A DNA stretch of 64,000 nucleotides. Origin: Candidatus Tumulicola sp. (GTDB lineage Bacteria; Vulcanimicrobiota; Vulcanimicrobiia; Vulcanimicrobiales; Vulcanimicrobiaceae). Positions 8,465 to 17,607 of the stretch are shown here, piece after piece (position 1 is the first letter of the stretch; the number at the start of each line of letters is the position of its first letter). The notes beneath the pieces were generated by a model, which saw only the letters and a list, made by a program, of their open reading frames with translations, was not told the DNA's origin and did no database searches. The position numbers and the translations under genes are program-made. The stretch lies in NCBI GenBank assembly GCA_036490475.1, contig DASXDT010000005.1:1-64000 (forward strand). The letters run 5' to 3'.

Positions 8465-8474
8465 ACGTACGTCG
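8465..8474. promoter_or_regulatory. 10-bp perfect palindrome GACGTACGTC upstream of the nickel operon
   Basis: GACGTACGTC is its own reverse complement. It lies about 39 bases upstream of the NicO-type transporter start, between that start and the terminator of the upstream gene. Position and symmetry fit an operator for a dimeric metal sensor. No regulator is encoded nearby, so this is only a candidate. Confidence 0.3.
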
Positions 8475-8507
8475 AGGCCGCTTGGATTGACCCTAGTTAG
8501 AAAAGAT

Positions 8508-8534
8508 TGTGGGTGTCCGAGAGATCACCCACAA
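8508..8534 (-). terminator. terminator of the sugar-dehydrogenase-like gene
   Basis: TTGTGGGTG (8508-8516) and CACCCACAA (8526-8534) form a perfect 9-bp stem. On the minus strand the stem is followed by TCTTTTC. It lies just after the stop of the minus-strand gene at 8554-9729, separating it from the nickel operon. Confidence 0.7.
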
Positions 8535-8553
8535 CCAAGTAGCCTAATGGAAC

Positions 8554-9729
8554 TTATTTGTTGGGTCGCACCCGATAGATGACGCCTGCGTCGTCATCCG
8601 CGACGAACAGGCTGCCTTCTTTGCCGATCGCCAGTCCGGTCGGACGGCCGATGCGCTGCGTTCCGTTCTGGAATCCACCGACGAACGTGCGCCACTGCGC
8701 GCTCGAGTTTTCCCAATCGACCGGGATGGCCGGCTGGTCGCCGTGCATCGCAAAGAAGGCGACTTGCGGTGCCGCGGCATACCCTCCGCCGGTTGTATGC
8801 CACGAGCCGTGGGCCGCAGCGAACAACGCGCCGCGAAATTTCGCTGGGAACGAATATCGTCCGGCCGAGCTAGTTGGGTAAAAGATCGCGCCTATAATGG
8901 TGGAGTATGCCGGAAGCTCCGCCAGCGGCGCGACGGTCGAGTTGCAGCTTATTGCCGAACTCGAATATCGGACGTGATCCTCTTCGCAAACCGGCCATCC
9001 GTAGTCGGCGACCGGCGGATGCGACGTGACGTCGTCGAGAAATTCGAACGGATGGCCGAACGGCAAACTGTCCTGTCCAGCGTCGCCGACCCAAAGCGCG
9101 TTGCCGGGTGAAATCGTCATCGCAATGGCATTCCTGATGCGGGTAGCGATCTTGTGGAGTGCGCCCCTGCCGCCGGGAAGCGTTAAGATGGATGCTCGCG
9201 TCGGGTCGACCTCGACGCACGCGTTACACGACGAACCGACGCCGATATAGAGCATGTTCGAGGCGTCCGAAAACGCGACCGACGTCGTTTTGTGAACGTC
9301 GCCGTCGCTGTGCGGCGCGACCGGTCCCGTGCGAACCTTGGCGATGCTGTTCAACGCACCGGCGCGGCGCCGCCCCGGAACGTAGCGTGTCGCCCAAACG
9401 TGCTCGTTCGTGGCGATATAGATCTCTTTATGCCGCGCCGAGAAGGCAACGCCCGACGCTAGCTCGTCGTTGGCCGTCGCGAATACGCGGGGCGTTCCCG
9501 GCGTCGTGCCTTCCGCGTTCGGCAGCACGTACACATCGCTCGAGCTCGTGCCGACGATCAAATCTCCGTCGGGAAGTGCGACGAGTTCGCGCGGACCCGA
9601 GATCTGCGCGACGACATCGATTCGAAAACCGGATGGAACGGTCGGCAGAGCGGCGTCTGCCCGTACGGGCACGACGGTGGCGATGCACGCACATGCCGCA
9701 ACGGCGGCAACGTATTTAAGAAGCAGCAT
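8554..9729 (-). CDS. secreted PQQ-dependent sugar dehydrogenase-like beta-propeller
   Basis: 391 residues with a signal peptide (LKYVAAVAACACIATVVP). The body has the blade signatures of the soluble glucose/sorbosone dehydrogenase family: GPRELVALPDGDLIVGT, RIRNAIAMTISPGNALWVGD and RPTGLAIGKEGSLFVADDD. Members that bind PQQ oxidise aldoses in the periplasm. Whether this one holds PQQ cannot be decided here. It has its own terminator (8508-8534) and appears monocistronic. Confidence 0.8.
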   Translation of the reverse strand: MLLLKYVAAVAACACIATVVPVRADAALPTVPSGFRIDVVAQISGPRELVALPDGDLIVGTSSSDVYVLPNAEGTTPGTPRVFATANDELASGVAFSARHKEIYIATNEHVWATRYVPGRRRAGALNSIAKVRTGPVAPHSDGDVHKTTSVAFSDASNMLYIGVGSSCNACVEVDPTRASILTLPGGRGALHKIATRIRNAIAMTISPGNALWVGDAGQDSLPFGHPFEFLDDVTSHPPVADYGWPVCEEDHVRYSSSAISCNSTVAPLAELPAYSTIIGAIFYPTSSAGRYSFPAKFRGALFAAAHGSWHTTGGGYAAAPQVAFFAMHGDQPAIPVDWENSSAQWRTFVGGFQNGTQRIGRPTGLAIGKEGSLFVADDDAGVIYRVRPNK

Positions 9730-9811
9730 ACCGCTACGTTACCCAAAAGCAAACTGCGCCCCGCATACAGCGAGACGCAGCTTCTGAGGATTGCCTAGAA
9801 AAGGGAGTTGG

Positions 9812-10249
9812 TTAGAGCGGGGGTTGCTGTTGCGGAGGCGGGCCTTGCTGGTATTGACCCTGCGGGTTTTGCATCTGCGGGTTCTGGCCTTGCGCGGCTT
9901 CCCGCTGTTGGTGCATGGCTTTCTTTTCAGCGCGCAGCTGATTCATCTGATCGGGCGTTAGGATCGAATAGATCTGATCGCGCAGCGCGTGATTCGCCTG
10001 CGGGTCTTTCGGGCTGCCGGCCGGATGCTGCGACGCAAACTGATTCAGATAGTTTTGGGCTTGCTGCATCTGTTGCTGCGATAGATTCAGGCCGGAAAGG
10101 CGCTTCATCCAATGTTTGTATTGCTTGGAACCGGCCGACTGCTGTTGGCCTTGCACCGGGGCTGGTTGCTGTTGCGGGTAGACTTGCGCCGATGCCCCAA
10201 TCGGCAGGGCAAGGGCCGCAAGGAGGGCGGCCAAACTAGCGATCTTCAT
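9812..10249 (-). CDS. small secreted Gln/Pro-rich protein, Spy/CpxP-like
   Basis: 145 residues with a clear signal peptide ending in ASAQ. The mature part has two LTxxQ-like motifs (LNLSQQQMQQAQNYL and ILTPDQMNQLRAEKKAM), which resemble the paired motifs of Spy/CpxP periplasmic chaperones. It ends in a Gln/Pro/Gly low-complexity tail. The family link is motif-level and moderate. It lies between a periplasmic dehydrogenase and pckA with no overlap to either. Confidence 0.6.
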   Translation of the reverse strand: MKIASLAALLAALALPIGASAQVYPQQQPAPVQGQQQSAGSKQYKHWMKRLSGLNLSQQQMQQAQNYLNQFASQHPAGSPKDPQANHALRDQIYSILTPDQMNQLRAEKKAMHQQREAAQGQNPQMQNPQGQYQQGPPPQQQPPL

Positions 10250-10311
10250 GGGCTTATGATACGGTCGGTCGCCGGGAGGTGCCTGAACGCCGGATTAAGA
10301 GTTGCAGGAGC

Positions 10312-11877
10312 CTACGGGCGAATGGCGACAGCCTTGACCGCCTCCGAAGCGTGCGCCTCGAAGCGCTTGAAATTGTCGAAGAAGAGCGTCGCTAGCTTCA
10401 TTGCCTGAGCATCATAGGCGGCCGGATCGCTCCACGCGCCGCGCGGGTCGAGCACCTCGTCCGGCACGCCCGGGACGTGCTTCGGAATACGCAGACCAAA
10501 GAACGGTTCGGTAACGAAATCGCGCTCGATTCGGCCCTCGATCGCGGCATTCACCATCGCGCGGGTATGGGCGATGGCCATGCGCTTTCCGACGCCGTAC
10601 GGTCCGCCCGTCCAGCCGGTATTCACCAGCCAGCATTCGACCGCGTGCTCGTCTATTTTTTTACCGAGTAAACGCGCGTACGTCGTCGGATGGTGCACCA
10701 TGAACGGCGCGCCGAAACACGTCGAGAACGTCGCTTGCGGTTCGGTGACGCCGCGTTCGGTGCCGGCCACTTTGGCGGTGTAGCCGGATAAGAAGTGATA
10801 CATCGCTTGTTCGCGCGACAGCTTGGCGATCGGCGGCAACACGCCGAACGCGTCGGCGGTCAACATAATAATCGTCTTAGGATGGCCGCCGCGGCTGCCG
10901 GGCACGATGTTCGGAATGAAGCTGAGCGGATATGCCGCGCGTGTATTTTCGGTCTTAGCATCCGAATCGACGTCGAGTTTGCGCGTCTCGTCGTCGTACG
11001 CAACGTTTTCGAGCACCGTCGAAAAGCGATTGGTGGCGGCCCAAATCTCGGGCTCGGCGGTCGGCGAAAGTTTGATCACCTTCGCATAGCAGCCGCCTTC
11101 AAAGTTGAACACGCCGTCGTTCGACCAGCCGTGCTCGTCGTCGCCGATGAGCGGGCGGTGCGAATCCGACGACAGCGTCGTCTTACCGGTGCCCGACAAG
11201 CCGAAGAAGATCGCGACGTCGCCGTCCTTGCCCACATTGGCCGAGCAATGCATCGGCAGCGTCTCGCGCAACGGCAACAGGTAGTTCATGACGGTGAAGA
11301 TCGACTTCTTGATCTCGCCGGCATAGCGCGTGCCGCCGATCAACACGATACGCATGGCGAAGTTGACCATCACGAAGGTCGAAGACCGCGTGCTGTCGCG
11401 TTGCGGATCGGCCGAAAACAGCGCCGCGTCGACCACCGTGAACTCGGGCGCGAAGTTCGGATCGCGCTCTTCGGGTGTGATAAACAGATGGTGCGCAAAC
11501 AGGCTCTGCCACGCGAACTCGCTGTACACGCGGATCGGCAGGCGGTAGGCCGGATCGGCACCGACGTAACAGTCCAAGGCATACGCTTCGCGTTCGCTCA
11601 GGTAGGCCGAAACGCGGTCGAAGAGTGCGTCGAACACGCCCTCCTCGATTTCCTGATTGGTCTCACCCCAGTCGATGTGCTCTTGGCTGGACGGCTCGCG
11701 AACGAAGAATTTATCCTTGGGCGAACGTCCGGTGTGCGGTCGCGTATCGACGATCAACTGCCCGTCGCGCCCGACCACGCCCTCGCCTCGACGGACGGCG
11801 TGCTCGACGAGTTCGGGGACCGAAAGGTTCTCCCACAGCTCGGCGGCCTTGATCGGTTTTGCAACGGTTACGGACAT
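10312..11877 (-). CDS. pckA: phosphoenolpyruvate carboxykinase (ATP)
   Basis: 521 residues, the usual length for the ATP-dependent enzyme. It converts oxaloacetate plus ATP to phosphoenolpyruvate, CO2 and ADP, the first committed step of gluconeogenesis. Seen directly: the early signature [14 protein letters not shown], the substrate region [36 protein letters not shown] and the kinase-1a loop [13 protein letters not shown] near residue 228. All match PckA. It is divergent from the P1 peptidase gene with about 75 bases between them. Confidence 0.97.
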   Translation of the reverse strand: MSVTVAKPIKAAELWENLSVPELVEHAVRRGEGVVGRDGQLIVDTRPHTGRSPKDKFFVREPSSQEHIDWGETNQEIEEGVFDALFDRVSAYLSEREAYALDCYVGADPAYRLPIRVYSEFAWQSLFAHHLFITPEERDPNFAPEFTVVDAALFSADPQRDSTRSSTFVMVNFAMRIVLIGGTRYAGEIKKSIFTVMNYLLPLRETLPMHCSANVGKDGDVAIFFGLSGTGKTTLSSDSHRPLIGDDEHGWSNDGVFNFEGGCYAKVIKLSPTAEPEIWAATNRFSTVLENVAYDDETRKLDVDSDAKTENTRAAYPLSFIPNIVPGSRGGHPKTIIMLTADAFGVLPPIAKLSREQAMYHFLSGYTAKVAGTERGVTEPQATFSTCFGAPFMVHHPTTYARLLGKKIDEHAVECWLVNTGWTGGPYGVGKRMAIAHTRAMVNAAIEGRIERDFVTEPFFGLRIPKHVPGVPDEVLDPRGAWSDPAAYDAQAMKLATLFFDNFKRFEAHASEAVKAVAIRP

Positions 11878-11952
11878 CGTAACCCGACATTTTCCCGCGT
11901 TCGTTCGCGCGAGCCTGCAGGCGCCGAATGGGTGGAATTGAAACGTCGGCGC

Positions 11953-13110
11953 ATGTCGAAAGCCCGTTATGTGCTTGGTGTACTTCTCATGGTGACGGCA
12001 ATTCTACCGTCGCCTGCAGTCGCCGCGCTGCCGTTCCATTTCGGTTTGTATCCGCCCGGGCCGTTGGACGGCATCACCGACGTTTCCGGAGTGCGCGTTG
12101 GCCATCTGACCAAAATCGAAGGTACGGCAATCCGCACGGGGGCGACGGCCGTGCTGCCCAACGACGACCCCTGGGATCGCAAGGTCGCAGCGGCGTTCTT
12201 CGCCTTCAACGGCAACGGCGAGATGACGGGCACTCACTGGATCGAGGAGGCCGGCTATCTCGAGGAGCCGGTCGTCCTGACCGACACGCTCGACGTCGGG
12301 CGGGCGGCCGACGGCGTGGTCAGTTGGATGATCGAGCACCATCCGGCCGTGGGCAGAGGCGACGACGTCCCCCTCCCGGTGGTGGCCGAATGCGACGACG
12401 GGCTGCTCAACGATATCCAGGCTCGCGCGGTCACGCCGGACGACGTGGTGACCCTCCTCGATGGCGCCAAGCCTGGCCAGTTTGCCCGCGGCACGATTGG
12501 GGCCGGCACCGGGATGAACGCCTTCGGGTTCAAAGCCGGCATCGGGTCGTCGTCGCGCGTGTTGCCGCAAACGCTCGGCGGCTACACCGTCGGCGTCTTG
12601 GTCAACGACAACACCGGCAGCGACCGCCGCCTCCTCAACGTCCTGGGAGTTCCGGTTGGCGCACGTCTGCGCGACGAACTCAAGCCGCTCATCCCACACA
12701 ACGTGTCGCTACGCGGCCGGATGGGCAGCGGCAGCATCATCATCGTGATCGCGACGGACGCACCGCTCGACAGCCGCCAACTGCGCGCGCTGACGTTGCG
12801 CGCCGCCATGGGCATGGGTCGCGTCGGGCTAACGTCCTATCTCGGCAGCGGCGATCTGATCGTGGCGTTCTCGACGTCGCACGTATTTAATCGCACGGCA
12901 GACTTCACGGTCTCTTCGCCAACTACCGCGATTCTAGAAGATGAAGACACCCTCAATGGTATTTACGGTGCGACCGTCGAGGCAACCCAGGGTGCGATTT
13001 ACGATGCGCTCTTCGAAGCGCACACGTTGACCGGCCGCAATGGGGCGACCGTCTATGCGATGCCGGTCGACCGGGTGATGCAAATGCTCCGCTTAGCCGG
13101 CGCGATCTAG
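11953..13110 (+). CDS. secreted P1-family (DmpA/BapA-like) self-processing peptidase
   Basis: 385 residues from the ATG at 11953; the much longer open frame upstream is antisense to pckA and not coding. A signal peptide precedes [18 protein letters not shown] and [10 protein letters not shown], the N-terminal signature of the DmpA/BapA family, and [18 protein letters not shown]. By analogy to DmpA, autocleavage should occur at Gly222-Ser223 in [10 protein letters not shown]. That would give a 222-residue alpha chain and a beta chain with Ser223 as nucleophile. Such enzymes remove N-terminal residues, including D- or beta-amino acids. It is 14 bases upstream of a serine hydrolase gene, probably co-transcribed. 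Confidence 0.85.
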   Translation: MSKARYVLGVLLMVTAILPSPAVAALPFHFGLYPPGPLDGITDVSGVRVGHLTKIEGTAIRTGATAVLPNDDPWDRKVAAAFFAFNGNGEMTGTHWIEEAGYLEEPVVLTDTLDVGRAADGVVSWMIEHHPAVGRGDDVPLPVVAECDDGLLNDIQARAVTPDDVVTLLDGAKPGQFARGTIGAGTGMNAFGFKAGIGSSSRVLPQTLGGYTVGVLVNDNTGSDRRLLNVLGVPVGARLRDELKPLIPHNVSLRGRMGSGSIIIVIATDAPLDSRQLRALTLRAAMGMGRVGLTSYLGSGDLIVAFSTSHVFNRTADFTVSSPTTAILEDEDTLNGIYGATVEATQGAIYDALFEAHTLTGRNGATVYAMPVDRVMQMLRLAGAI

Positions 13111-13124
13111 GAACCGGGAGGCCC

Positions 13125-14297
13125 GTGCGTTTGGTTTTTCGCCGTTTGGCACGCTGGATGCCGGTCCTTGCGATCGCGGTCATCGCAGCTTGCAGCAGCA
13201 CCTCCATAACGCCGGCACCCGCTCCCGGCTCGTCGTTCCCGCCCGGCACCGTCGCGCGGATAAACGCTGCGGTGCAGACGTGGTTTGCTACGTATAACGC
13301 GCCCGGTGCGATCGTAGGGATCTATCTGCCCAAGCAAGGCACCTACGAGTCGGCGCAGGGTGTGGCGGACCCGAAGACCGGTAAGCCGATGCAACTGAAC
13401 GACCACGTGCGCATCGGTAGCGTGACGAAAACGTTTACGATTACCGTCTTACTACAACTGGTTCAAAAGAGAATCGTGGCGCTGGACGATCCCGTCAGCA
13501 AATACGTCTCGTTCGTGCCGAACGGCAATTCGATAACGCTCCGTATGCTGGCCAACATGACCGCCGGGCTCTACAACTATGCCGCCGAAGAAGAGTTCGC
13601 GCGCGAGCTGTTCGACCATCCGTTTCGGACGTATACTCCGCGGCAAACCCTCAACGTGGCGTTTTCACACCCGCCGGATTTTGCGCCCGGTACGGCTTGG
13701 AACTACAGCAATAGCAACACCGTGCTCCTCGGCGTTATCCTCCAAAAAGTCACCGGAAAAACGATGGGTCAGTTATATGCGGAGTATTCGTTCGCGCCGC
13801 TCGGGTTAACGAATACCGCATGGCCCTCGACATCTTCGAAATTGCCCGAGCCCTACGCACGCGGCACGACCGTCAATCCGTTCACGGAAAAGAAATCCGA
13901 CGCGACCAACTGGAATCCAAGTTGGGCCTTTACCGCCGGCGAGATGATATCGACACTGCAAGACCTCAAGATTTGGGCCAAGGCATGTGCGACCGGGGCG
14001 CAACTATCGCCCGCATTGCAACGGCAACGCCTCACCTGGGTGACGTTTCCGCCGCTGAAGCCGGGCAATACGTACGGCCTCGGTATCATCGACAAGACTG
14101 GATGGATCGGCCACGAGGGTTCGATTCCGGGATACACGACGATGTCGTACTATCTACCGGGTGAGGATGCGACGATGATCGTGTTAGTTAACACCGATAT
14201 AAAGACGGATGGCAAGAGCCCGGCGTTTGCGCTGTTCCGCGCGCTCGCTGAAATCGTTACCCCTCATAACGTACCGCTCTGGCGCGACGGGGTGTGA
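13125..14297 (+). CDS. lipoprotein serine hydrolase of the beta-lactamase/DD-peptidase fold (class C-like)
   Basis: 390 residues, GTG start with GGGAGG four bases upstream. The lipobox AVIAAC indicates lipid anchoring. The catalytic S-x-x-K is SVTK at residues 99-102, the Y-x-N motif appears in NYSNSN, and the third motif is HEG (GWIGHEGSIPG) in place of KTG, as in esterase and DD-peptidase relatives. Substrate unknown; peptides, esters or cell-wall fragments are all possible. The upstream P1 peptidase suggests D-amino acid or peptide scavenging. A second, unlinked member lies at 55747-57144. Confidence 0.85.
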   Translation: MRLVFRRLARWMPVLAIAVIAACSSTSITPAPAPGSSFPPGTVARINAAVQTWFATYNAPGAIVGIYLPKQGTYESAQGVADPKTGKPMQLNDHVRIGSVTKTFTITVLLQLVQKRIVALDDPVSKYVSFVPNGNSITLRMLANMTAGLYNYAAEEEFARELFDHPFRTYTPRQTLNVAFSHPPDFAPGTAWNYSNSNTVLLGVILQKVTGKTMGQLYAEYSFAPLGLTNTAWPSTSSKLPEPYARGTTVNPFTEKKSDATNWNPSWAFTAGEMISTLQDLKIWAKACATGAQLSPALQRQRLTWVTFPPLKPGNTYGLGIIDKTGWIGHEGSIPGYTTMSYYLPGEDATMIVLVNTDIKTDGKSPAFALFRALAEIVTPHNVPLWRDGV

Positions 14298-14304
14298 GGT
14301 TCGA

Positions 14305-15207
14305 TTACGGCCCGAAAGGCGGAGCTGGTGATGGCGGCGCGCTCGGACTCGGAGATTGAATCATCTGTTGCAATTGACCGGGATCGATATAGATCGTATC
14401 GTTACCGCTGGTCGGTTGCGTGTCGCCGCTGGTATTGAAATAGAAATCGCGCTTCGCGTTTCCGTCGCTGCATGAAGCGCTGACGATCGTGTACGCCAGT
14501 GGATTTTGGGAGTCGGCTTGGAACCGCGATGCCGTCTGGATCCAGTGGCCGTTCGTGCCGCACGTCGTTTTCGCTAAAAAGACTCCGATCCACGTAGAAG
14601 TAAAAAATACGTGCGAAGGGCGTATCCAGATCGCCTGCTCGAGCGACGTTCCATCGCCGCCGGTGGCTGCCGGACCCGCCGAAAACGTCGCGAGAAATGT
14701 GGGTGAGGCAACCAACTGTATAAAGCTCAGCGCATTGGCGCGAAACTCGTAGACCCAGGCATACGGTAGCGAGGTATACCAAAGGTCGAGGGAACCGTCG
14801 TCGGAATTCGTCGCCTCGCGCGCTGTGCTCCCAAGTTTTGCCCGAACTTGATCGGGTCTTTCGCCGAAGGCGATTCCATTCGGATCGACGTATTTCAAGC
14901 TGTTGAATCGGTTCAACAGCGTCAACGATTGGACCACATTGTTCTTGACGATGATATCGAGATACGTCCCGCCGCCATGCGTTAGATACCGCCAAATAAC
15001 GGTCTCGCCGGTTCTTTCAATTTTGATCGGATCGCCGAGAGACGCACGTAGCGAGGCTATCGGCGCGCCTATAGCGACCCCTTCGAACGTGCCGGTCAAA
15101 GACAGGCGCTGCGTAGGCAGCGACGTCTGGGCCTGCAAAGAGGCCGGCCACGCAAGCCAGAGTGTTGCAAAGATCAGAATGAGACTCGCCGGTCGCAACA
15201 ACGGCAT
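14305..15207 (-). CDS. secreted protein with two SmpA/BamE-like repeats, function unknown
   Basis: 300 residues with a signal peptide (LILIFATLWLAWPASLQAQ). The first half contains two similar units: GVAIGAPIASLRASLGDP then a beta pair, and GIAFGERPDQVRAKLGST then a beta pair. Both recall the helix-then-strand pattern of SmpA/OmlA folds. The second half is unrecognised, and a Pro/Ser-rich tail ends the chain. Its ATG shares one base with the stop codon of the upstream unknown secreted protein (TAATG), so the two are translated together. Confidence 0.7.
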   Translation of the reverse strand: MPLLRPASLILIFATLWLAWPASLQAQTSLPTQRLSLTGTFEGVAIGAPIASLRASLGDPIKIERTGETVIWRYLTHGGGTYLDIIVKNNVVQSLTLLNRFNSLKYVDPNGIAFGERPDQVRAKLGSTAREATNSDDGSLDLWYTSLPYAWVYEFRANALSFIQLVASPTFLATFSAGPAATGGDGTSLEQAIWIRPSHVFFTSTWIGVFLAKTTCGTNGHWIQTASRFQADSQNPLAYTIVSASCSDGNAKRDFYFNTSGDTQPTSGNDTIYIDPGQLQQMIQSPSPSAPPSPAPPFGP

Positions 15208-16316
15208 TACTGTCCCATAATTTCCATCGTAAGGGCCGTCGCGGCTTTGTTTAACGCGTGCCAGTTATCTTTGGCAGCGATTACAGCCGGCACTTTTGAC
15301 GAGATTCGTCCGGGCAGTACGGCAGAATTACCTCGAAGCACGCCGAGTTGCTCCTCTTCGGCCGGCTTTTCTCGAAGCACGGCAGCGTTATACGCGGCTT
15401 GCGCGGCCATCATGCCAAAGATGCAAGCACTCACGGACTTCTTGGGAAGGGATCGAAGTTTCGAACCCTCGAGCGTTTGAAGATCGCCGATAGCAGCCTT
15501 CCATTCGTCAGGATTCGACGCAGAGACGAACCGGCTACCCAGTTGACGGTCGCCGAGGCGAGTCGTGAGAGCGTTCAAAAATGCGCGGCTCGTCGGTGCG
15601 AGGAAGACGACGGGAGAATCGAACATTTCTCGAGCCGTAGCATAATAAACGCCAAGACGGGCGTCACCGATGATTCCCGGAGGGACGTCGATCGCCGGTT
15701 CGGGCATCGGCGCAAAAACTGTTCCTAAGGCGGGAACGAAATATTTCGCGATCCGCGCCGGATCCTGAACGCTCACGCCCGTGGGCCCAGCGTTGCGATC
15801 TGCAACCGAAAGCAGCGTATCGTATGGCGCGGCGTCGCTCGCGTATCGCACGAGCAGCCGGTACACGGGAATCTGCATGATGGAATACGTCTCCCAACCC
15901 GGTGTGTAGTAGGCGGCGTATTCGATACCGGCCGCGCGGAGCCACGTTTGGCGCGGTTGCTGCTTCCAAAGCGTGTCGGCAACTCCAATGCCTGTGTCGT
16001 TTGCATCCGCCCATTTCTTATCGTAGGCATCGGTATTTCCGGTTTCGATGAAGTTTTCGAGGCCCGGGATGCGCGAGCTGTTGCCGGCGAGGGCCATGAC
16101 GGCGTCCCGGCAATATCGACGCAGAAGTACGATGCCGCAGCTCCCGGGATCGGAGAAGATATTGATCGCCCGTTGTTGACGTACGCCCGTTTCGAATATC
16201 TGCCGGTCGGCAGCCGTCGGCGCAATCGTATTGGCGAACGCACCGGGAGGGGTTGAGCCCGCAAGAAACGCTAACGCAGTTAACGTTCCTATGAGGCGTT
16301 TACAACGCGGCGACAT
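15207..16316 (-). CDS. secreted protein of unknown function
   Basis: 369 residues with a signal peptide (GTLTALAFLAGSTPPGAFA). I do not recognise a family. It is mostly alpha/beta without repeats. Cysteines occur in DPGSCGIVLLRRYCRDAV and later in SVSACIFG. The gene overlaps the next secreted protein gene by one base and probably forms a two-gene unit with it. It is divergent from the small gene at 16441. Confidence 0.7.
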   Translation of the reverse strand: MSPRCKRLIGTLTALAFLAGSTPPGAFANTIAPTAADRQIFETGVRQQRAINIFSDPGSCGIVLLRRYCRDAVMALAGNSSRIPGLENFIETGNTDAYDKKWADANDTGIGVADTLWKQQPRQTWLRAAGIEYAAYYTPGWETYSIMQIPVYRLLVRYASDAAPYDTLLSVADRNAGPTGVSVQDPARIAKYFVPALGTVFAPMPEPAIDVPPGIIGDARLGVYYATAREMFDSPVVFLAPTSRAFLNALTTRLGDRQLGSRFVSASNPDEWKAAIGDLQTLEGSKLRSLPKKSVSACIFGMMAAQAAYNAAVLREKPAEEEQLGVLRGNSAVLPGRISSKVPAVIAAKDNWHALNKAATALTMEIMGQ

Positions 16317-16440
16317 ATAGGCGACTCCAATCCGACGATAACACCGAATAGACAGCTACCAATGGGGACATTCGGCTTCGATAACCTCACTCCCGGGCGG
16401 AGCTAAAGGTTTGGTATGAGCCACCTGTAAGAATCTACCC

Positions 16441-16629
16441 ATGTTAAAAGCCGGCGATAAAGTCTACATCGATGGTACGAACGAGGAGGGCACCGTTAAA
16501 GAAGTGCACCCCCACGAAGTCGTCGTTCGCGTCAAAACGCTGCAAGGGCATGAAGAACGAAAGTACGCCAACGAAGCCTTACGCCTCGACCCCACGATGG
16601 ACGAGGCTTCCGGCTACATCGATCACTAA
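16441..16629 (+). CDS. small KOW/SH3-like protein
   Basis: 62 residues. It begins LKAGDKVYIDGTNEEGTVKE and continues with two further short strands, VVVRVKTL and EERKYANEALRLDP. This is the pattern of a compact SH3-like (KOW-type) beta barrel, a fold often used to bind RNA, DNA or proteins. There is only a weak ribosome binding site. A GC-rich hairpin (16631-16650) directly follows the stop. Third-position GC bias and the clean stop support it being real; the function is unknown. Confidence 0.6.
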   Translation: MLKAGDKVYIDGTNEEGTVKEVHPHEVVVRVKTLQGHEERKYANEALRLDPTMDEASGYIDH

Positions 16630-16630
16630 A

Positions 16631-16650
16631 GGCGCTCCCCAAGGAGCGCC
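16631..16650. terminator. hairpin between convergent genes
   Basis: GGCGCTCC (16631-16638) and GGAGCGCC (16643-16650) form a perfect 8-bp stem with a 4-base loop. The minus-strand side is followed by TTTA; the plus side lacks a T tract. It lies between the small gene ending at 16629 and the end of the sdh operon at 16660, so it may serve both. Confidence 0.55.
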
Positions 16651-16659
16651 GTCGCGACG

Positions 16660-17607
16660 TTACGCGATCAGTTCGCGTTCGACCAGAATGCTACGCGGAT
16701 CGATCAGGTGCTTGTTCAAGCCGAGTTTGGCGGGTGAAACGCCGAGCGCGAGCGCGACGAGTTGCGGAAGATGGAACGTCGGCAAATCGGTGCGGCCCCA
16801 GCGCGCGGCCGAGTCGGCTTGATAGCCGTCGAGCGCAAGGTGGCAGAGCGGGCACGGCGTGATCACCGCTTCAGCTCCGTGATCTGCGGCCATGCGCATG
16901 TTTTGTCCGACCATGTCGGCGGCCACGTTTTTCTTCTCGAGCTGAATGTGGAAGCCGCAGCAACGCGTCTTGCCGGCGTAATCAACCGGCTCGCCGCCGA
17001 TCGCCGTAACCACGTCTTCGAGTGAGTGCGGATTGCGTGCCGATTCCCAACCGTTGACGCTCTCCGGACGGATGATGTGGCAACCGTAAAATGGGGCCAC
17101 TTTCAAACCGTTGAGCGGACGCACGACCATCGAGCTGAGTTTATCGAGGCCGATGTCGTCGATCAGCAGCCAGAGCAAATGCCGCACGGTGACGTTGCCC
17201 TGATACTTCGCGCCAAACTTGCTCAAAATACCGTTGGCTTGATCCATGCGCTCTTCGCTCTCGAGCAGTTCTTTGTTGGCCGCGCGCATGTGGCCGGTGC
17301 ACGTCGAGCAGATCGTGATCACGTCGTCGAGGCCGAGGGCTTCGGCTTGCGCGTACGTGCGTGCGTTGAGCACGCGAGCGATGTCGCGATTCACATCGTT
17401 CACGACCGAGGCTCCGCAGCACGATGCCGCGGTGAGCTCGATCAGCTCGATGCCCAGCTTGTCGGCTAGGAGCATCGTTGAGTTGAACAGCTCTTTACAC
17501 GATTCTTTGGCGACGCAGCCCGGGAAGAAGCCGTAGCGGCGCGTGCGCGCCGATTTGGTGCGGGTGTGAGCGTCGAGGGGAAGATTGTCGATCGTTGCGG
17601 TGGACAT
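16660..17607 (-). CDS. HdrB-like (CCG-domain) subunit of E-type succinate dehydrogenase
   Basis: 315 residues. Two cysteine-rich CCG modules are present: FFPGCVAKESCKE...AASCCGAS in the first half and FYGCHII...TRCCGFH with CPLCH in the second. This matches heterodisulfide reductase subunit B and the SdhE-type subunit of archaeal and some bacterial succinate:quinone oxidoreductases. It replaces the usual cytochrome b membrane anchors; no sdhC/sdhD gene is present. The ATG shares one base with the sdhB stop. Expected role: docking the SdhAB dimer to the membrane and passing electrons to quinone. The symbol is left empty because sdhE also names an unrelated factor. Confidence 0.88.
   Translation of the reverse strand: MSTATIDNLPLDAHTRTKSARTRRYGFFPGCVAKESCKELFNSTMLLADKLGIELIELTAASCCGASVVNDVNRDIARVLNARTYAQAEALGLDDVITICSTCTGHMRAANKELLESEERMDQANGILSKFGAKYQGNVTVRHLLWLLIDDIGLDKLSSMVVRPLNGLKVAPFYGCHIIRPESVNGWESARNPHSLEDVVTAIGGEPVDYAGKTRCCGFHIQLEKKNVAADMVGQNMRMAADHGAEAVITPCPLCHLALDGYQADSAARWGRTDLPTFHLPQLVALALGVSPAKLGLNKHLIDPRSILVERELIA

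Noticed and set aside
10795-11952. Long open extension upstream of the P1 peptidase, in the same frame
   Set aside because: It is exactly antisense to pckA, whose motifs are clear. The signal peptide of the P1 peptidase begins at the ATG at 11953.
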